A stretch of 64,000 nucleotides of DNA, taken from assembly GCA_017347465.1 (NCBI GenBank), contig AP021858.1, forward strand, positions 310,001 through 374,000. Reading direction: 5' to 3'. The notes under the pieces are model-generated. The model did no database searches, was not told where the DNA came from, and saw only the letters and a program-made list of their open reading frames with translations. The number at the start of each line of letters is the position of its first letter. Within the stretch, counting starts at the first letter, position 1. The DNA is from Candidatus Nitrosymbiomonas proteolyticus. GTDB lineage: Bacteria > Armatimonadota > Fimbriimonadia > Fimbriimonadales > Fimbriimonadaceae. Made by a program: the position numbers and the translations under genes. Below are positions 50,995-59,695 of the stretch, piece after piece.

Positions 50995-53505
50995 ATGGCA
51001 AAGGTCACCAAAGCGGTCGTGATGGCAGGCGGCGAAGGGTCGAGGCTTCGGCCCATCACGTCCTCACGCCCCAAGCCCCTCGTCCCCGTCTGCAATAGGC
51101 CGATCATGGAGCAGATTCTGGGCCTCCTAGTGAGGCACGGGATTCGCGACGTGACCGCTACGGTTCATTATCTGGCCGACGAGATCCAGGGCTATTTCGG
51201 CGACGGCTCTGAGTTCGACTGTTCAATCTCTTACAGCGTCGAAGACACCCCGCTCGGAACGGCCGGCAGCGTGAAGAAAGCCGAGGACGAACTGAGGGGC
51301 GCGCCGTTCCTGATCATCTCAGGGGATTCTCTCACGGACTGCGACCTTTCGAGCGCGATCGAGTTTCACCGCTCCAAGGGCGCGGTGGTCACGTTGGTGC
51401 TCAGCCGAGTTGAAAACCCGCTCGAGTTCGGCGTGGTGGTTACCGACCCCGACGGGCGAGTCCAGCGGTTTCTCGAAAAGCCCTCCTGGTCGGAGGTAAT
51501 CAGCGACACCGTCAACACCGGCATCTACATCATCGAACCCGAAGTGCTGAACCTCATGCAGCCCAATCAAAACTACGACTGGAGCGGAGACATCTTCCCG
51601 GCTTTGCTCCGAGAGGGCAAGCCGATTTATGGGTATGTGATGGACGGTTACTGGGCCGACGTAGGCACGCTCACCCAATACCGCGAGGCCCAGCACCACC
51701 TTCTCTCTGGGTCGGTGGACCTTCCGATTCCGGGCACGGAACACTCGCCCGGCGTCTATATGGGAACGGGTTGTGAGGTCGAACCGGGCGCCACCCTGTT
51801 TCCTCCCCTTTGTTTGGGCAACCACTGCAAGGTCAAGAGCGGCGCGCAGGTCGGCCCCTACACCGTCGTCGGCGACAACGCTCTGATCGAAGTTGGGGCT
51901 CGCATCGAGAGGTCCGTACTTTGGGACAGCGCGTATGTCGGCGCGAACGCTCACGTCAGCTCGGCCATCGTCGGTTCACGCGTCACCCTCAAGATGGACG
52001 TCCAAGTTCAAGAAGACGCAGTGATCGGCGATCGGTGTTTGATCGATGTCGGATCGAAAATCCGCCCTCGCGTGAAGCTCTGGCCCGACAAGATCATCGA
52101 ACGAGGCTCGACGGTTACGATGAGCTTGATTTGGGGAAACCGGTGGCGGGGCAACCTGTTTCGGGATTTGGGCGTTGCCGGCCTCAGCAATATCGAGATC
52201 ACGCCCGACTTCGCTTGCCGGCTCGGAGCGGCATTCGGTTCGTGCCTGCCGCCCCCTCACCGCGTGGTCACCAGCCGAGACAGCACCCGAAGCTCGCGCA
52301 TGATCAAGAGGGCGATCGCGGCAGCCCTGCTGGGAGTCGGGTGCGACGTGATCGACATGAGGAGCACGGCCGTGCCCATCGTTCGGCACTTCGTGAGGAG
52401 CATCGGCGCAGCGGGAGCCGTCAATGTCAGGAAACTGCCTACGAACAGTCGAGTCACGCTCGTCGAGATGTTCGACAGCCGCGGCACTTACCTTCCTCGG
52501 TCCCTCGAACGAAAGGTCGAGAACACGTTTTTCCGGGAGGACTTTCACCGGACCGACCCGGACGATCTGGGCAGCATCACTTACGCGGCGAGGGCGATCG
52601 AACGCTACGAACACGACTTCTTCGAGGTTTTGCAACCCCCCGAAACCGAGAGCAAGCTGCGTGTCGTCTGCGATTACGGCCACACCCCGTTGGCGGCCCT
52701 CTTTCCAGGGATGATGTCCAAGCTCGGGATTGAAACCATCAGCTTGAACGGCGCTAACGACTCCAAGCTCGCGCCCCGAACGCCCGAGGAGATTGAAGCG
52801 CACACTGAAAACCTCAAGCAGATCGTCGCCAAGCTGCATTACGACCTCGGAGTCCTCTTCTTCCAGGAGGGGGAGAGAATGGCCGTGGTGGACTCGCAGG
52901 GCAACGCCCACTCCGGGACCAACCTCCTCGCCGCGATGACGACGCTCGTGGCCCAATCGGAAAGCGAGCCGACCTTCGCGATCAGCGTCACCGCGCCCAC
53001 TCGGATGGAGTCCGACCTGAAGTCGCGCGGCGCGCACATCATCCGAACGAAGGCGGACGTCCGGTCGCTGATGAACGACGCGCTCGACGCGGGAGTCACG
53101 ATGGCGGGCGACGATCAAGGCGGCTTCGCGTTCCCCGACCTTCACCCCGGATTCGATGCGATGTTCGCTTTCGCCAAGCTCATCGCCATGCTCCAGAAGC
53201 TCAGGGTGAGCCTGGCCGACGTCGCCACCGACCTGCCCCAGTTCCGAATGGCGTATTCGCGCGTCGCCTGTCCGTGGGAAGTGAAGGGCCTTGTGATGCG
53301 CCGCATGGCAGAGGACTCGCAGGAGTCCAACAAGGTCGAGACCGTGGACGGAATCAAGATCTTCGACGCCGACTCCTGGGTTTTGGTGATCCCCGACGCG
53401 CTCGAGCCCTACGTTCACGTGTACGCCGAGACCCAAGACCAAGACGCGAGCGATTCGCTCGTGGGCGAGTATGTCAGGCGAATTGAAGGCCTTGTCCCCC
53501 AATAG
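50995..53505 (+). CDS. Sugar-nucleotidyltransferase fused to degenerate phosphomannomutase-like domain
   Basis: 836 residues. Residues 1-235 are a nucleotidyltransferase with VVMAGGEGSRLRPITSSRPKPL, ISGDSLTD and VEDTPLGTAGS, the pattern of GDP-mannose or glucose-1-phosphate pyrophosphorylases. Residues about 255-375 form a left-handed hexapeptide helix. Residues about 380-836 follow the phosphohexomutase fold: SRDSTRSSRMIKRA (426-439) is present, but the TASHNP phosphoserine loop reads VNVRKLPTNSR, and DGDR is replaced by QEGER near residue 625, so the mutase half should be inactive. Such fusions are annotated as mannose-1-phosphate guanylyltransferase/phosphomannomutase in other phyla. TATAAT at about 50965 precedes the gene. 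Confidence 0.85.
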   Translation: MAKVTKAVVMAGGEGSRLRPITSSRPKPLVPVCNRPIMEQILGLLVRHGIRDVTATVHYLADEIQGYFGDGSEFDCSISYSVEDTPLGTAGSVKKAEDELRGAPFLIISGDSLTDCDLSSAIEFHRSKGAVVTLVLSRVENPLEFGVVVTDPDGRVQRFLEKPSWSEVISDTVNTGIYIIEPEVLNLMQPNQNYDWSGDIFPALLREGKPIYGYVMDGYWADVGTLTQYREAQHHLLSGSVDLPIPGTEHSPGVYMGTGCEVEPGATLFPPLCLGNHCKVKSGAQVGPYTVVGDNALIEVGARIERSVLWDSAYVGANAHVSSAIVGSRVTLKMDVQVQEDAVIGDRCLIDVGSKIRPRVKLWPDKIIERGSTVTMSLIWGNRWRGNLFRDLGVAGLSNIEITPDFACRLGAAFGSCLPPPHRVVTSRDSTRSSRMIKRAIAAALLGVGCDVIDMRSTAVPIVRHFVRSIGAAGAVNVRKLPTNSRVTLVEMFDSRGTYLPRSLERKVENTFFREDFHRTDPDDLGSITYAARAIERYEHDFFEVLQPPETESKLRVVCDYGHTPLAALFPGMMSKLGIETISLNGANDSKLAPRTPEEIEAHTENLKQIVAKLHYDLGVLFFQEGERMAVVDSQGNAHSGTNLLAAMTTLVAQSESEPTFAISVTAPTRMESDLKSRGAHIIRTKADVRSLMNDALDAGVTMAGDDQGGFAFPDLHPGFDAMFAFAKLIAMLQKLRVSLADVATDLPQFRMAYSRVACPWEVKGLVMRRMAEDSQESNKVETVDGIKIFDADSWVLVIPDALEPYVHVYAETQDQDASDSLVGEYVRRIEGLVPQ

Positions 53506-53508
53506 ACT

Positions 53509-53880
53509 TTAGGGACTGGGCTCGTCGGGAGGGGGACGAAACTCCTCGATGCTCACCGCCGATACGCGGCCGGACGGGCTGAAAGTAATCCGCGCGTCCT
53601 TCATCACGAACATCTCCGCTGCGGGTTTGGAATATCTCCAGACCTCGTTTCCGGCCCCTTCGAGCGAGATCGCATCGGGAACGCCCAAACGGGAACGAAC
53701 CTGCTCCTTGCTCATCCCGGAGACGACCTCGCCGCGCTCCACCTGATCCACCGGATGGGTTTCGAGGGCAGGCCCCAAAATCCAAAGGACTCCAATCACG
53801 GCGACCAGCACAAAGGCCACCGGCCCCCCGATCATAAACAGGTAATCGTACCAGGTCAGGTTCGGTTTTGAGGTCGCCAC
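53509..53880 (-). CDS. BamE/SmpA-like domain membrane protein
   Basis: 123 residues with one transmembrane helix (YLFMIGGPVAFVLVAVIGVLWIL) and a small C-terminal domain (VERGEVVSGMSKEQVRSRLGVPD, EVWRY, ARITFSPSGRVSAV) that fits the SmpA/OmlA fold. Classical BamE is a lipoprotein of the outer-membrane assembly machine; here an inner-membrane-type helix replaces the lipobox, so the role may differ. It converges on the nucleotidyltransferase gene with a 3-bp gap. Confidence 0.75.
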   Translation of the reverse strand: MATSKPNLTWYDYLFMIGGPVAFVLVAVIGVLWILGPALETHPVDQVERGEVVSGMSKEQVRSRLGVPDAISLEGAGNEVWRYSKPAAEMFVMKDARITFSPSGRVSAVSIEEFRPPPDEPSP

Positions 53881-53925
53881 AGCCTCACTCGCCCCCAGGG
53901 AATCCCCGCTCTCCTCGTCGATTTC

Positions 53926-53954
53926 TTCTCATACTGGAAAACTCTGTATATAAT
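53926..53954 (+). promoter_or_regulatory. Sigma-70-like promoter of the CHRD PEP-CTERM gene
   Basis: TTCTCA (53926-53931) and TATAAT (53949-53954) are separated by 17 bp. The -10 box is perfect and the -35 matches 4 of 6. Confidence 0.7.
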
Positions 53955-53969
53955 AAAACCTGACATACG

Positions 53970-53998
53970 CCTCTCGACGAGGGATGCCCTCAGAGAGG
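53970..53998 (+). other. Nested hairpin in the 5' leader of the CHRD gene
   Basis: CCTCTC (53970-53975) pairs with GAGAGG (53993-53998), and inside it GAGGG (53979-53983) pairs with CCCTC (53987-53991) around ATG. It starts about 9 nt into the predicted transcript and ends 2-4 nt before the AAGGAGGG ribosome-binding site. It may protect the 5' end or tune translation. Confidence 0.55.
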
Positions 53999-54014
53999 TT
54001 AAGGAGGGATCAAC

Positions 54015-54524
54015 TTGAAATCCTTGTACAAGCATATTGGACTCCTCATCGGCACTGCATTCTTCGTTGGATCAACCCAAGCCGTACTGTACACCTTCAG
54101 CGACCCGATTGACGGGTTGCAGGAGGTTCCGCCCAACGCCTCACCCGGCAGCGGCACGGCGTTTGGAACCTATGATTCGTCTACCATGACGCTCTCGATC
54201 GGCACATCGGCCTCCGGGCTCCTTGGACCCGTGACTGCCGCCCACATCCACGGCCCCGCTGTGCCCGGCGTCTCGGCCGGAGTCGTGTTTCCGCTTTCGG
54301 GCGCGACTGGATCGACATCCTATTCGAGCGCTGATGTGTTCGTGCTGACGCCAACCCACGAGGCCGCGTTCCTCGGAGGTCTTTGGTACGTGAACATCCA
54401 CTCGTCGGTGTTCCCCGGCGGGGAGATCCGCGGCCAACTGCACCCCGTGCCCGTTCCTGAGCCCGGAACGATGGTTGCGTTGTTGCTCGGCGCTGGCATT
54501 GCCGCGCGTCGTCGACGAAAATAG
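54015..54524 (+). CDS. CHRD-domain PEP-CTERM secreted protein
   Basis: 169 residues from TTG 54015, supported by AAGGAGGG 6 nt upstream. Signal peptide (YKHIGLLIGTAFFVGSTQA), then a CHRD domain (DGLQEVPPNASPGSGTAFGTYD, AAHIHGPA, WYVNIHSSVFPGGEIRGQL) and the PEP-CTERM tail VPEPGTMVALLLGAGIA followed by ARRRRK. CHRD domains occur in chordin and in bacterial surface proteins; their role is not settled. It is a single-gene unit with promoter, leader hairpin and terminator. Confidence 0.93.
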   Translation: MKSLYKHIGLLIGTAFFVGSTQAVLYTFSDPIDGLQEVPPNASPGSGTAFGTYDSSTMTLSIGTSASGLLGPVTAAHIHGPAVPGVSAGVVFPLSGATGSTSYSSADVFVLTPTHEAAFLGGLWYVNIHSSVFPGGEIRGQLHPVPVPEPGTMVALLLGAGIAARRRRK

Positions 54525-54553
54525 TTCGGTCTTGTGGCCAACAGCAGAGGATC

Positions 54554-54589
54554 CCCTCCCAGCGCTTGCGCGGGAGGGCCCTTTTTCTT
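54554..54589 (+). terminator. Rho-independent terminator of the CHRD gene
   Basis: CCCTCCC (54554-54560) pairs with GGGAGGG (54572-54578), followed by a T-rich run to 54589. It separates this gene from the convergent ribBA. Confidence 0.88.
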
Positions 54590-54615
54590 GTGTTGCAGAA
54601 ACGCAAAGGCTCGCG

Positions 54616-55815
54616 CTAGGGCAACTTGTGCCCCAGTTTCTCGCGCTTGGTCTTGAAGTACATCTTGCGCGCGTCTTTCTCTTCGGCGATCAGGGGGACA
54701 TGCTCCACGATTTCCAACCCATAACCCGTCAACCCGGCGACCTTGGCGGGGTTGTTCGTCATCAATCGCAGCTTCCGCACCCCCAAATCGGTGAGCACTT
54801 GCGCGCCCAGGCCGTAGTCCCTCAGGTCGGCCTTGAAGCCCAATGCCTGGTTGGCTTCGACGGTGTCGAGTCCTTGATCCTGGAGTTCATACGCCTTCAG
54901 CTTGTTGATCAGCCCTATCCCCCGCCCCTCCTGAGGGATATAGACGACGACTCCGCGCCCCTCGGCCTCGATGGCCGCGAGGGCCATGCCGAGTTGATCG
55001 CCGCAATCGCAGCGCAGCGAGCCCAAGAGGTCGCCCGTCAGGCAACTCGAATGTACGCGAGTGAGGACCGGCTCGCCGTCGTCGATCTGGCCCTTTACGA
55101 TCGCGACATAGGGTTGATTCTCGAGAATCGTCTCGAACGCGAATAGCTCGAACACTCCGTACTGCGTGGGAAACCGAATCGGCCCAGCTGCCCGGCTGAC
55201 GAGCTTTTCCTTGCGGCGTCGATAAGCGATGAGGTCGGCGATCGTGATGATTCTCAGGCCGTGTTCCTCGGCGAACTCCAGCAGGCGGGGCAGACGCATC
55301 ATCGTGCCGTCTTCATCGAGAATCTCCACCCCGACGGCGACAGGCTGAAGGCTGGCGAGAAGACAAAGGTCAACGGCCGCCTCCGTATGGCCCGCTCGCT
55401 TCAGGACGCCGCCCACCTCCGCGCGCAAGGGGATGATGTGTCCGGGCCGAGCTAAGTCGGTCGGCCGCGCGGCCGGGTCGCAAAACACCGCGACGGTTTT
55501 CGTACGATCTTCGGCGCTGACTCCGGTAGTTGTGCCATGCAGCGCATCGACGGTCTCCGCCATCGCCGTTCCGAGCCGAGCCGTATTCTGCTTCGTCATC
55601 ATGGGGATCTGAAGCTCGGCGAGCCGCTCGCCCGTCGTCGGGATGAACGGAACCCCCCTCCCCATCCGGATCATGAAGTTCATGTCGCCGGGGGTGCACA
55701 TCTCTCCGGCCATGATGAGGTCGCCTTCGTTTTCCCGGTCGGGGTCATCGACCACGATGACCATCTTCCCGGACGCGATGTCCCCGATGGCGGATTCGAT
55801 CGGTGCGAATTCCAT
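54616..55815 (-). CDS. ribBA: Bifunctional DHBP synthase / GTP cyclohydrolase II (RibBA)
   Basis: 399 residues from ATG 55815 (MEFAPIESAIGDIASGKMVI). The RibB half has VDDPDRENEGDLIMAGE, RPGHIIPL and RAGHTEAAVDL. The RibA half has VHSSCLTGDLLGSLRCDCGDQL (zinc cysteines), YIPQEGRGIGLINKLKAYELQD and MTNNPAKVAGL. It makes both riboflavin precursors, ribulose-5-phosphate giving DHBP and GTP giving the pyrimidine. The frame is open 60 bp further upstream, but similarity starts at MEFAP. No other rib gene is adjacent and no FMN riboswitch is visible. Confidence 0.95.
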   Translation of the reverse strand: MEFAPIESAIGDIASGKMVIVVDDPDRENEGDLIMAGEMCTPGDMNFMIRMGRGVPFIPTTGERLAELQIPMMTKQNTARLGTAMAETVDALHGTTTGVSAEDRTKTVAVFCDPAARPTDLARPGHIIPLRAEVGGVLKRAGHTEAAVDLCLLASLQPVAVGVEILDEDGTMMRLPRLLEFAEEHGLRIITIADLIAYRRRKEKLVSRAAGPIRFPTQYGVFELFAFETILENQPYVAIVKGQIDDGEPVLTRVHSSCLTGDLLGSLRCDCGDQLGMALAAIEAEGRGVVVYIPQEGRGIGLINKLKAYELQDQGLDTVEANQALGFKADLRDYGLGAQVLTDLGVRKLRLMTNNPAKVAGLTGYGLEIVEHVPLIAEEKDARKMYFKTKREKLGHKLP

Positions 55816-55926
55816 GCGATTGATTCTACGCGGATTTGCCTGTCTGCGGCTCGGCCGAACACCAAGACCTAGCAAGGGAGCCCCGGACCGCTGAGGCCCG
55901 AGGCTCCGATGGGGAGGTAGCGTCCG

Positions 55927-57480
55927 TTAGAACTGCACGTCTCGAGTGACCTCGGCGACGGCGTTGTTCTTGTAGGAGCCGAACTTGATCGACTTCTTGT
56001 CCCCGGGCCGAACCTTTTGCATCTCGGCCACGAACGACGGCGCATCCTTGATCGGCTTGCCGCCGAACTCCCGAATCACGTCGCCCACTTTGAGCCCCAG
56101 CCTCTCAGCCATCGAACCCGGCGCGACCTGCGTCACAACCGCTCCTGATACCGACTCGGGAATGCCGTACTGCGTCCGCTGGGTCGGACCGACGGTTTCG
56201 ATCCCGACTCCAAGTACAGGGCGGTCTCCTTGCGACCGCGGTACGCGCTCCCCTTGGGGCGGCTGGAAGTCTCGCATGAACTCCTCGATATTCGGGGGCA
56301 GGCCTTGATTCGGACTCCCGAAGTCGGGGTTCCGATTGGGTGCGACGCTGGCCTCGAGTTTCGGAGGGTCACCCAGCACGACCTGCGCCGACTTGCGCTG
56401 TCCGTTCCGAATGTACTCGACCTTCACGTCGGCTTTCGGTTCAAAGCGGAGCATGGCGTTCCGCAGGTCTTGCTGCGTGCGAATCGGCATCGATCCGATC
56501 TGGATGATGATATCGCCTTGCTTGAGGCCCGCTTTGGACGCCGGACCGTCGTTGGGAATCTCATCCACAACCGCTCCGCCCTCGACGCCAAGCTCTTTCT
56601 TCTGGAACTCCTTGAGGTTCACGGGGCGAACGCCGATGTAGGCGCGCGTGACTTTGCCTTTCTCGATCAGCATGTCGGCGATCATGCGCGCTTGGTTCGA
56701 AGGGATGGCGAAGCCGATCCCCACGCTTCCCCCGGTGCCGCTGTAGATCGCAGTGTTGATGCCGACGACCTGCCCGTCGACGTTCAAGAGCGGGCCGCCG
56801 GAGTTGCCCATGTTGATCGAAGCGTCGGTCTGAATGAGGTCGGGATAGAACCTCGCAGAGCCTTGGCGCATGTCAGGGACGATGCTCTCACGGCCGATGG
56901 CGCTGATATGGCCGATCGTCGTCGAGTTTTCGAATCCGAACGGCGAGCCCACGGCGATCGCGAATTGGCCCGGACGGACCGCGTCGCTATTGCCGAACTG
57001 GACAGTCGGGAGGTCGGACGCTTGAATCTTCACGACGGCGATGTCGATGTCCTCAGCCTTGATGACCTTGCCCGGAAACGAACGCCCATCGTTGAGGGTC
57101 ACCGTCACGGTATCGAAGCTATCGACGACGTGAGCGTTCGTAACGATGTATCCGTCGGATCGAAAGATCACGCCGGAGCCTTCGCCGCTCGCCATCGCGC
57201 TTGTCAGCCCTTGGCTGCGGTCGCCGCCCGTTCGAATATGAACGACCGCCTTCGAAGCGTAATCGACGATGCTCGCAAAAGCTTCGTCGAGGGAGCGGAG
57301 CATATCCAGCTTGGGCGCTTCGAGGTTCGACGCTGGCATCGCAACGGCAGGCTTCTCGGCTTGGGCGGGGCTGATGACCTTGCCCGATTGGATCGAGGCA
57401 AAGGTGACCGCGCCGATGACGGCGCCGATCAACAGCATGACGTAAGCAGACTTCCCGGATCGGGTTTTCCTCGCATTCAT
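55927..57480 (-). CDS. HtrA/DegP-type periplasmic serine protease
   Basis: 517 residues. Signal anchor at 12-30 (YVMLLIGAVIGAVTFASI), trypsin-like domain with H117 (IVTNAHVV), D146 (DIAVVKI) and S227 (NMGNSGGPL), then two PDZ domains (about 275-370 and 425-505). The chymotrypsin fold with two PDZ domains is that of DegP, DegQ and MucD, which degrade misfolded envelope proteins. It is the last gene of sigma - anti-sigma - RseB-like - protease, 65 bp after the RseB-like gene, which matches the algU-mucA-mucB-mucD order in pseudomonads. Confidence 0.93.
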   Translation of the reverse strand: MNARKTRSGKSAYVMLLIGAVIGAVTFASIQSGKVISPAQAEKPAVAMPASNLEAPKLDMLRSLDEAFASIVDYASKAVVHIRTGGDRSQGLTSAMASGEGSGVIFRSDGYIVTNAHVVDSFDTVTVTLNDGRSFPGKVIKAEDIDIAVVKIQASDLPTVQFGNSDAVRPGQFAIAVGSPFGFENSTTIGHISAIGRESIVPDMRQGSARFYPDLIQTDASINMGNSGGPLLNVDGQVVGINTAIYSGTGGSVGIGFAIPSNQARMIADMLIEKGKVTRAYIGVRPVNLKEFQKKELGVEGGAVVDEIPNDGPASKAGLKQGDIIIQIGSMPIRTQQDLRNAMLRFEPKADVKVEYIRNGQRKSAQVVLGDPPKLEASVAPNRNPDFGSPNQGLPPNIEEFMRDFQPPQGERVPRSQGDRPVLGVGIETVGPTQRTQYGIPESVSGAVVTQVAPGSMAERLGLKVGDVIREFGGKPIKDAPSFVAEMQKVRPGDKKSIKFGSYKNNAVAEVTRDVQF

Positions 57481-57545
57481 GACTTCTTGACTCCTGAGAC
57501 CTTTGAATACGCCGCGTGAAACTCCACCTTACGCTGGCCGGAAGT

Positions 57546-58616
57546 TCAGTTCAGCTTCCAGAATCCAAAGCGCGGCGATGTTCCGTACAACGATGAAGCG
57601 AACCTGGGGCGTTCCCAGGTGGGACCAAGGGGCCCACCGTTTGCTTTGACGAACGCTTCCAAAATGCGTTTCCGAACGGCCTCGGGGATATCTCCCGATA
57701 CGGAGATCGCCACGCCGGACGCGGTCATCTGGTGGTCTCGCCCGCCGCGAGATTCGCGGACCTCGGTCCGCATCTTCGACTGCATCACGGTGGAGAACAC
57801 CAGCCCATCCGTAATCCGAACAGCGAGGAATTGCCTTTCCTCAGGGCCGGCGATTTCGGAAAACAGCAATTCGAAACCGTCGGGGAGCGCCTTGGGAATC
57901 ACCGGGCGAAAACCGAGCAGCGATTCGGGGTTGCGAACGGATTCGAGCGGCTTCGGGTCGTCCAAGGTAATTTTTCGGACGTTGCCGGCAGCGGTTATCT
58001 CGAAAGTTTCGGAGGGGATCGACCGGGGATAGGAGATCGACTTGGTGTCCATCAGCACGACCTCATCGTCGTTCGGGGGCTTGATCTCCAATTTGAGGAG
58101 CGTGTTGCGAAATGGGTCGATCGAATACTCGCGAATCGGCATGTCGGTCGATTTCGGTTTTGCTACCACCACCAGCACCTTCCGGCCGGCGACCTCGACA
58201 TCGCGAACTAGCTCGAAGCTGTAGTTGCGCGCGGCGAGCTTGATCCGCTCTTGAGGGTCTTGCTGCTTGACACGGGGCGACATCTGAACCATCAGGCGGT
58301 TTTCGTCCGGGTGATAATTGGTCCAGGTCTTGCCGTCGTCCACGCTCACCATGCCCTGCATCGAAATCGGCTGGAGAAGCGTGTACTTGATCCTGCCTTT
58401 GGAGTCTTGCTCGACCTTGAACTGCATCACGTTGCGGCTGCCCGGCCCCCGGCGATGCTCGACGATGGCGGAATACGTGACGTACCGGCCCTTGTCGAGA
58501 TAGCGGAGCAAGAGGTCTTCAGGGCCGAGGTCGAATCGAGCTCCCAAGGGCGCGGCGAGGATTCCGAGCGCGATCAGGGCTCCAAACGCCAGTCTGGAAA
58601 CTAAGGAGCCGATCAT
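57546..58616 (-). CDS. RseB/MucB-like sigma-factor regulatory protein
   Basis: 356 residues with a signal peptide (LAFGALIALGILAAPLGA). The N-terminal half (YSAIVEHRRGPGSRNVMQFKV, YHPDENRLMVQMSP, YSFELVRDVEVAGRKVLVVVAKPK) follows the LolA-like fold of RseB, and the C-terminal half (PVIPKALPDGFELL, QFLAVRITDGLVFSTVM) the smaller RseB domain. RseB binds the periplasmic part of the anti-sigma factor and senses mislocalised lipid or lipoprotein. It follows the anti-sigma gene by 9 bp. The family assignment rests on fold pattern and gene order. Confidence 0.8.
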   Translation of the reverse strand: MIGSLVSRLAFGALIALGILAAPLGARFDLGPEDLLLRYLDKGRYVTYSAIVEHRRGPGSRNVMQFKVEQDSKGRIKYTLLQPISMQGMVSVDDGKTWTNYHPDENRLMVQMSPRVKQQDPQERIKLAARNYSFELVRDVEVAGRKVLVVVAKPKSTDMPIREYSIDPFRNTLLKLEIKPPNDDEVVLMDTKSISYPRSIPSETFEITAAGNVRKITLDDPKPLESVRNPESLLGFRPVIPKALPDGFELLFSEIAGPEERQFLAVRITDGLVFSTVMQSKMRTEVRESRGGRDHQMTASGVAISVSGDIPEAVRKRILEAFVKANGGPLGPTWERPRFASSLYGTSPRFGFWKLN

Positions 58617-58625
58617 AGGATCACC

Positions 58626-59102
58626 CTAGGGGCCGCCACCGTACGAAACCGGTAGAACCATCGGCCGACCCCCGAGCGGATCGGCTCCGGCTACGTAGGC
58701 TTCATCTCTGGCTACTTCAAACTTCATTTCCTCGCCCAAGTTCGCTTCTGCGGTTCGCTCTTGCGATCCGTACGGCAGGAACCAGATTGCGAATACGAAA
58801 GATGCGGCCGCCGCCGCCGTGCCCACCAATCGAAACCGCAGGCCGAGTGAGAGGGGCCTTCGCGAGGTGGACGCGCGGACGTTCTGGAGGATGCGGTCTT
58901 CCAGCCCCAAGGGCGTCTCGATAGGCAAGGGTACTGCAAGGTGCTCCTTGATCTCTCGAATCTGTTCGAGCTCGCGACGACACGCCGGGCAAGAGCGCAA
59001 GTGGTCCTGGATTCGGATCATCTCCGAGCCGGTCAGCTCAGAATCGGAATACGCCGAAAGAAGGGATCGAGTCCGGCTACACAACACCGCTCTCACCTCC
59101 AT
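58626..59102 (-). CDS. Zinc-finger anti-sigma factor
   Basis: 158 residues from ATG 59102. The ZAS motif H-x3-C-x2-C is visible in DHLRSCPACRREL, the cytosolic part that binds sigma. One transmembrane helix (LVGTAAAAASFVFAIWFL, about 95-112) is followed by a periplasmic tail of about 45 residues. It should hold the ECF sigma factor at the membrane. Its start lies 26 bp inside the sigma gene, a coupling that keeps their ratio fixed. Confidence 0.9.
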   Translation of the reverse strand: MEVRAVLCSRTRSLLSAYSDSELTGSEMIRIQDHLRSCPACRRELEQIREIKEHLAVPLPIETPLGLEDRILQNVRASTSRRPLSLGLRFRLVGTAAAAASFVFAIWFLPYGSQERTAEANLGEEMKFEVARDEAYVAGADPLGGRPMVLPVSYGGGP

Positions 59103-59673
59103 ACTGCGCCGGGCATCGCTTTCTGAGGAGCCGTTTGAGTTGCTTTCGGCCCCGGTGAATTCGAGAACGCACGGTGCCGACGGAAGTGCCCATGATCGAA
59201 GCGATCTCTTCGTAGGCCATCCCTTCGACATCGGCCAGCAGAACCGCCGTCCGAAACTCGGGGTTCATCGCTTGAAGCCCGGCTTCGACGTGTTCGCCCA
59301 TCGCGTTCTGCATGAGTTCGGCTTCGGGCGAAGCTTCGTCGTCAGGGATCTCCAGGGTCGTGGTTCCGCCGAACACCGTCTGCTCCAAGCTGGTTGTCCG
59401 GAGCCGTCCACGCCGCCGAACCGTATCGACGTGCGCGTTGCTCATGATCCGGTAGAGCCAATTCAGAAACGGGAGGTCTTCGTCGTAGCGATGAAAAAAC
59501 CGGTACGCGCGGAGGTACGTCTCCTGGACAAGGTCTTCTGCGTCCGTGGAGTTGCCAGTCAGCCGATAGGCGAACCCGTAGGCGCTTCGGAACGAATCCT
59601 TCACAAGAGATTCGAACCGTTCCTTCTGATTCTCGTCAGATCGGCTTAGCGCGCGTGTCAAGCTTTGGACCAT
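59077..59673 (-). CDS. ECF sigma factor (RpoE/AlgU-like)
   Basis: 198 residues. Region 2 shows YRLTGNSTDAEDLVQETYLRAYRFFHRYD and WLYRIMSNAHVDTVRRR, and region 4 AVLLADVEGMAYEEIASIMGTSVGTVRSRIHRGRKQLK. It redirects RNA polymerase to envelope-stress promoters. It is the first gene of sigma - anti-sigma - RseB-like - HtrA. A GGAACT element 50 bp upstream suggests self-activation. Confidence 0.95.
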   Translation of the reverse strand: MVQSLTRALSRSDENQKERFESLVKDSFRSAYGFAYRLTGNSTDAEDLVQETYLRAYRFFHRYDEDLPFLNWLYRIMSNAHVDTVRRRGRLRTTSLEQTVFGGTTTLEIPDDEASPEAELMQNAMGEHVEAGLQAMNPEFRTAVLLADVEGMAYEEIASIMGTSVGTVRSRIHRGRKQLKRLLRKRCPAQYGGESGVV

Positions 59674-59695
59674 TTCTCTTCCAGCCGCATCTACC

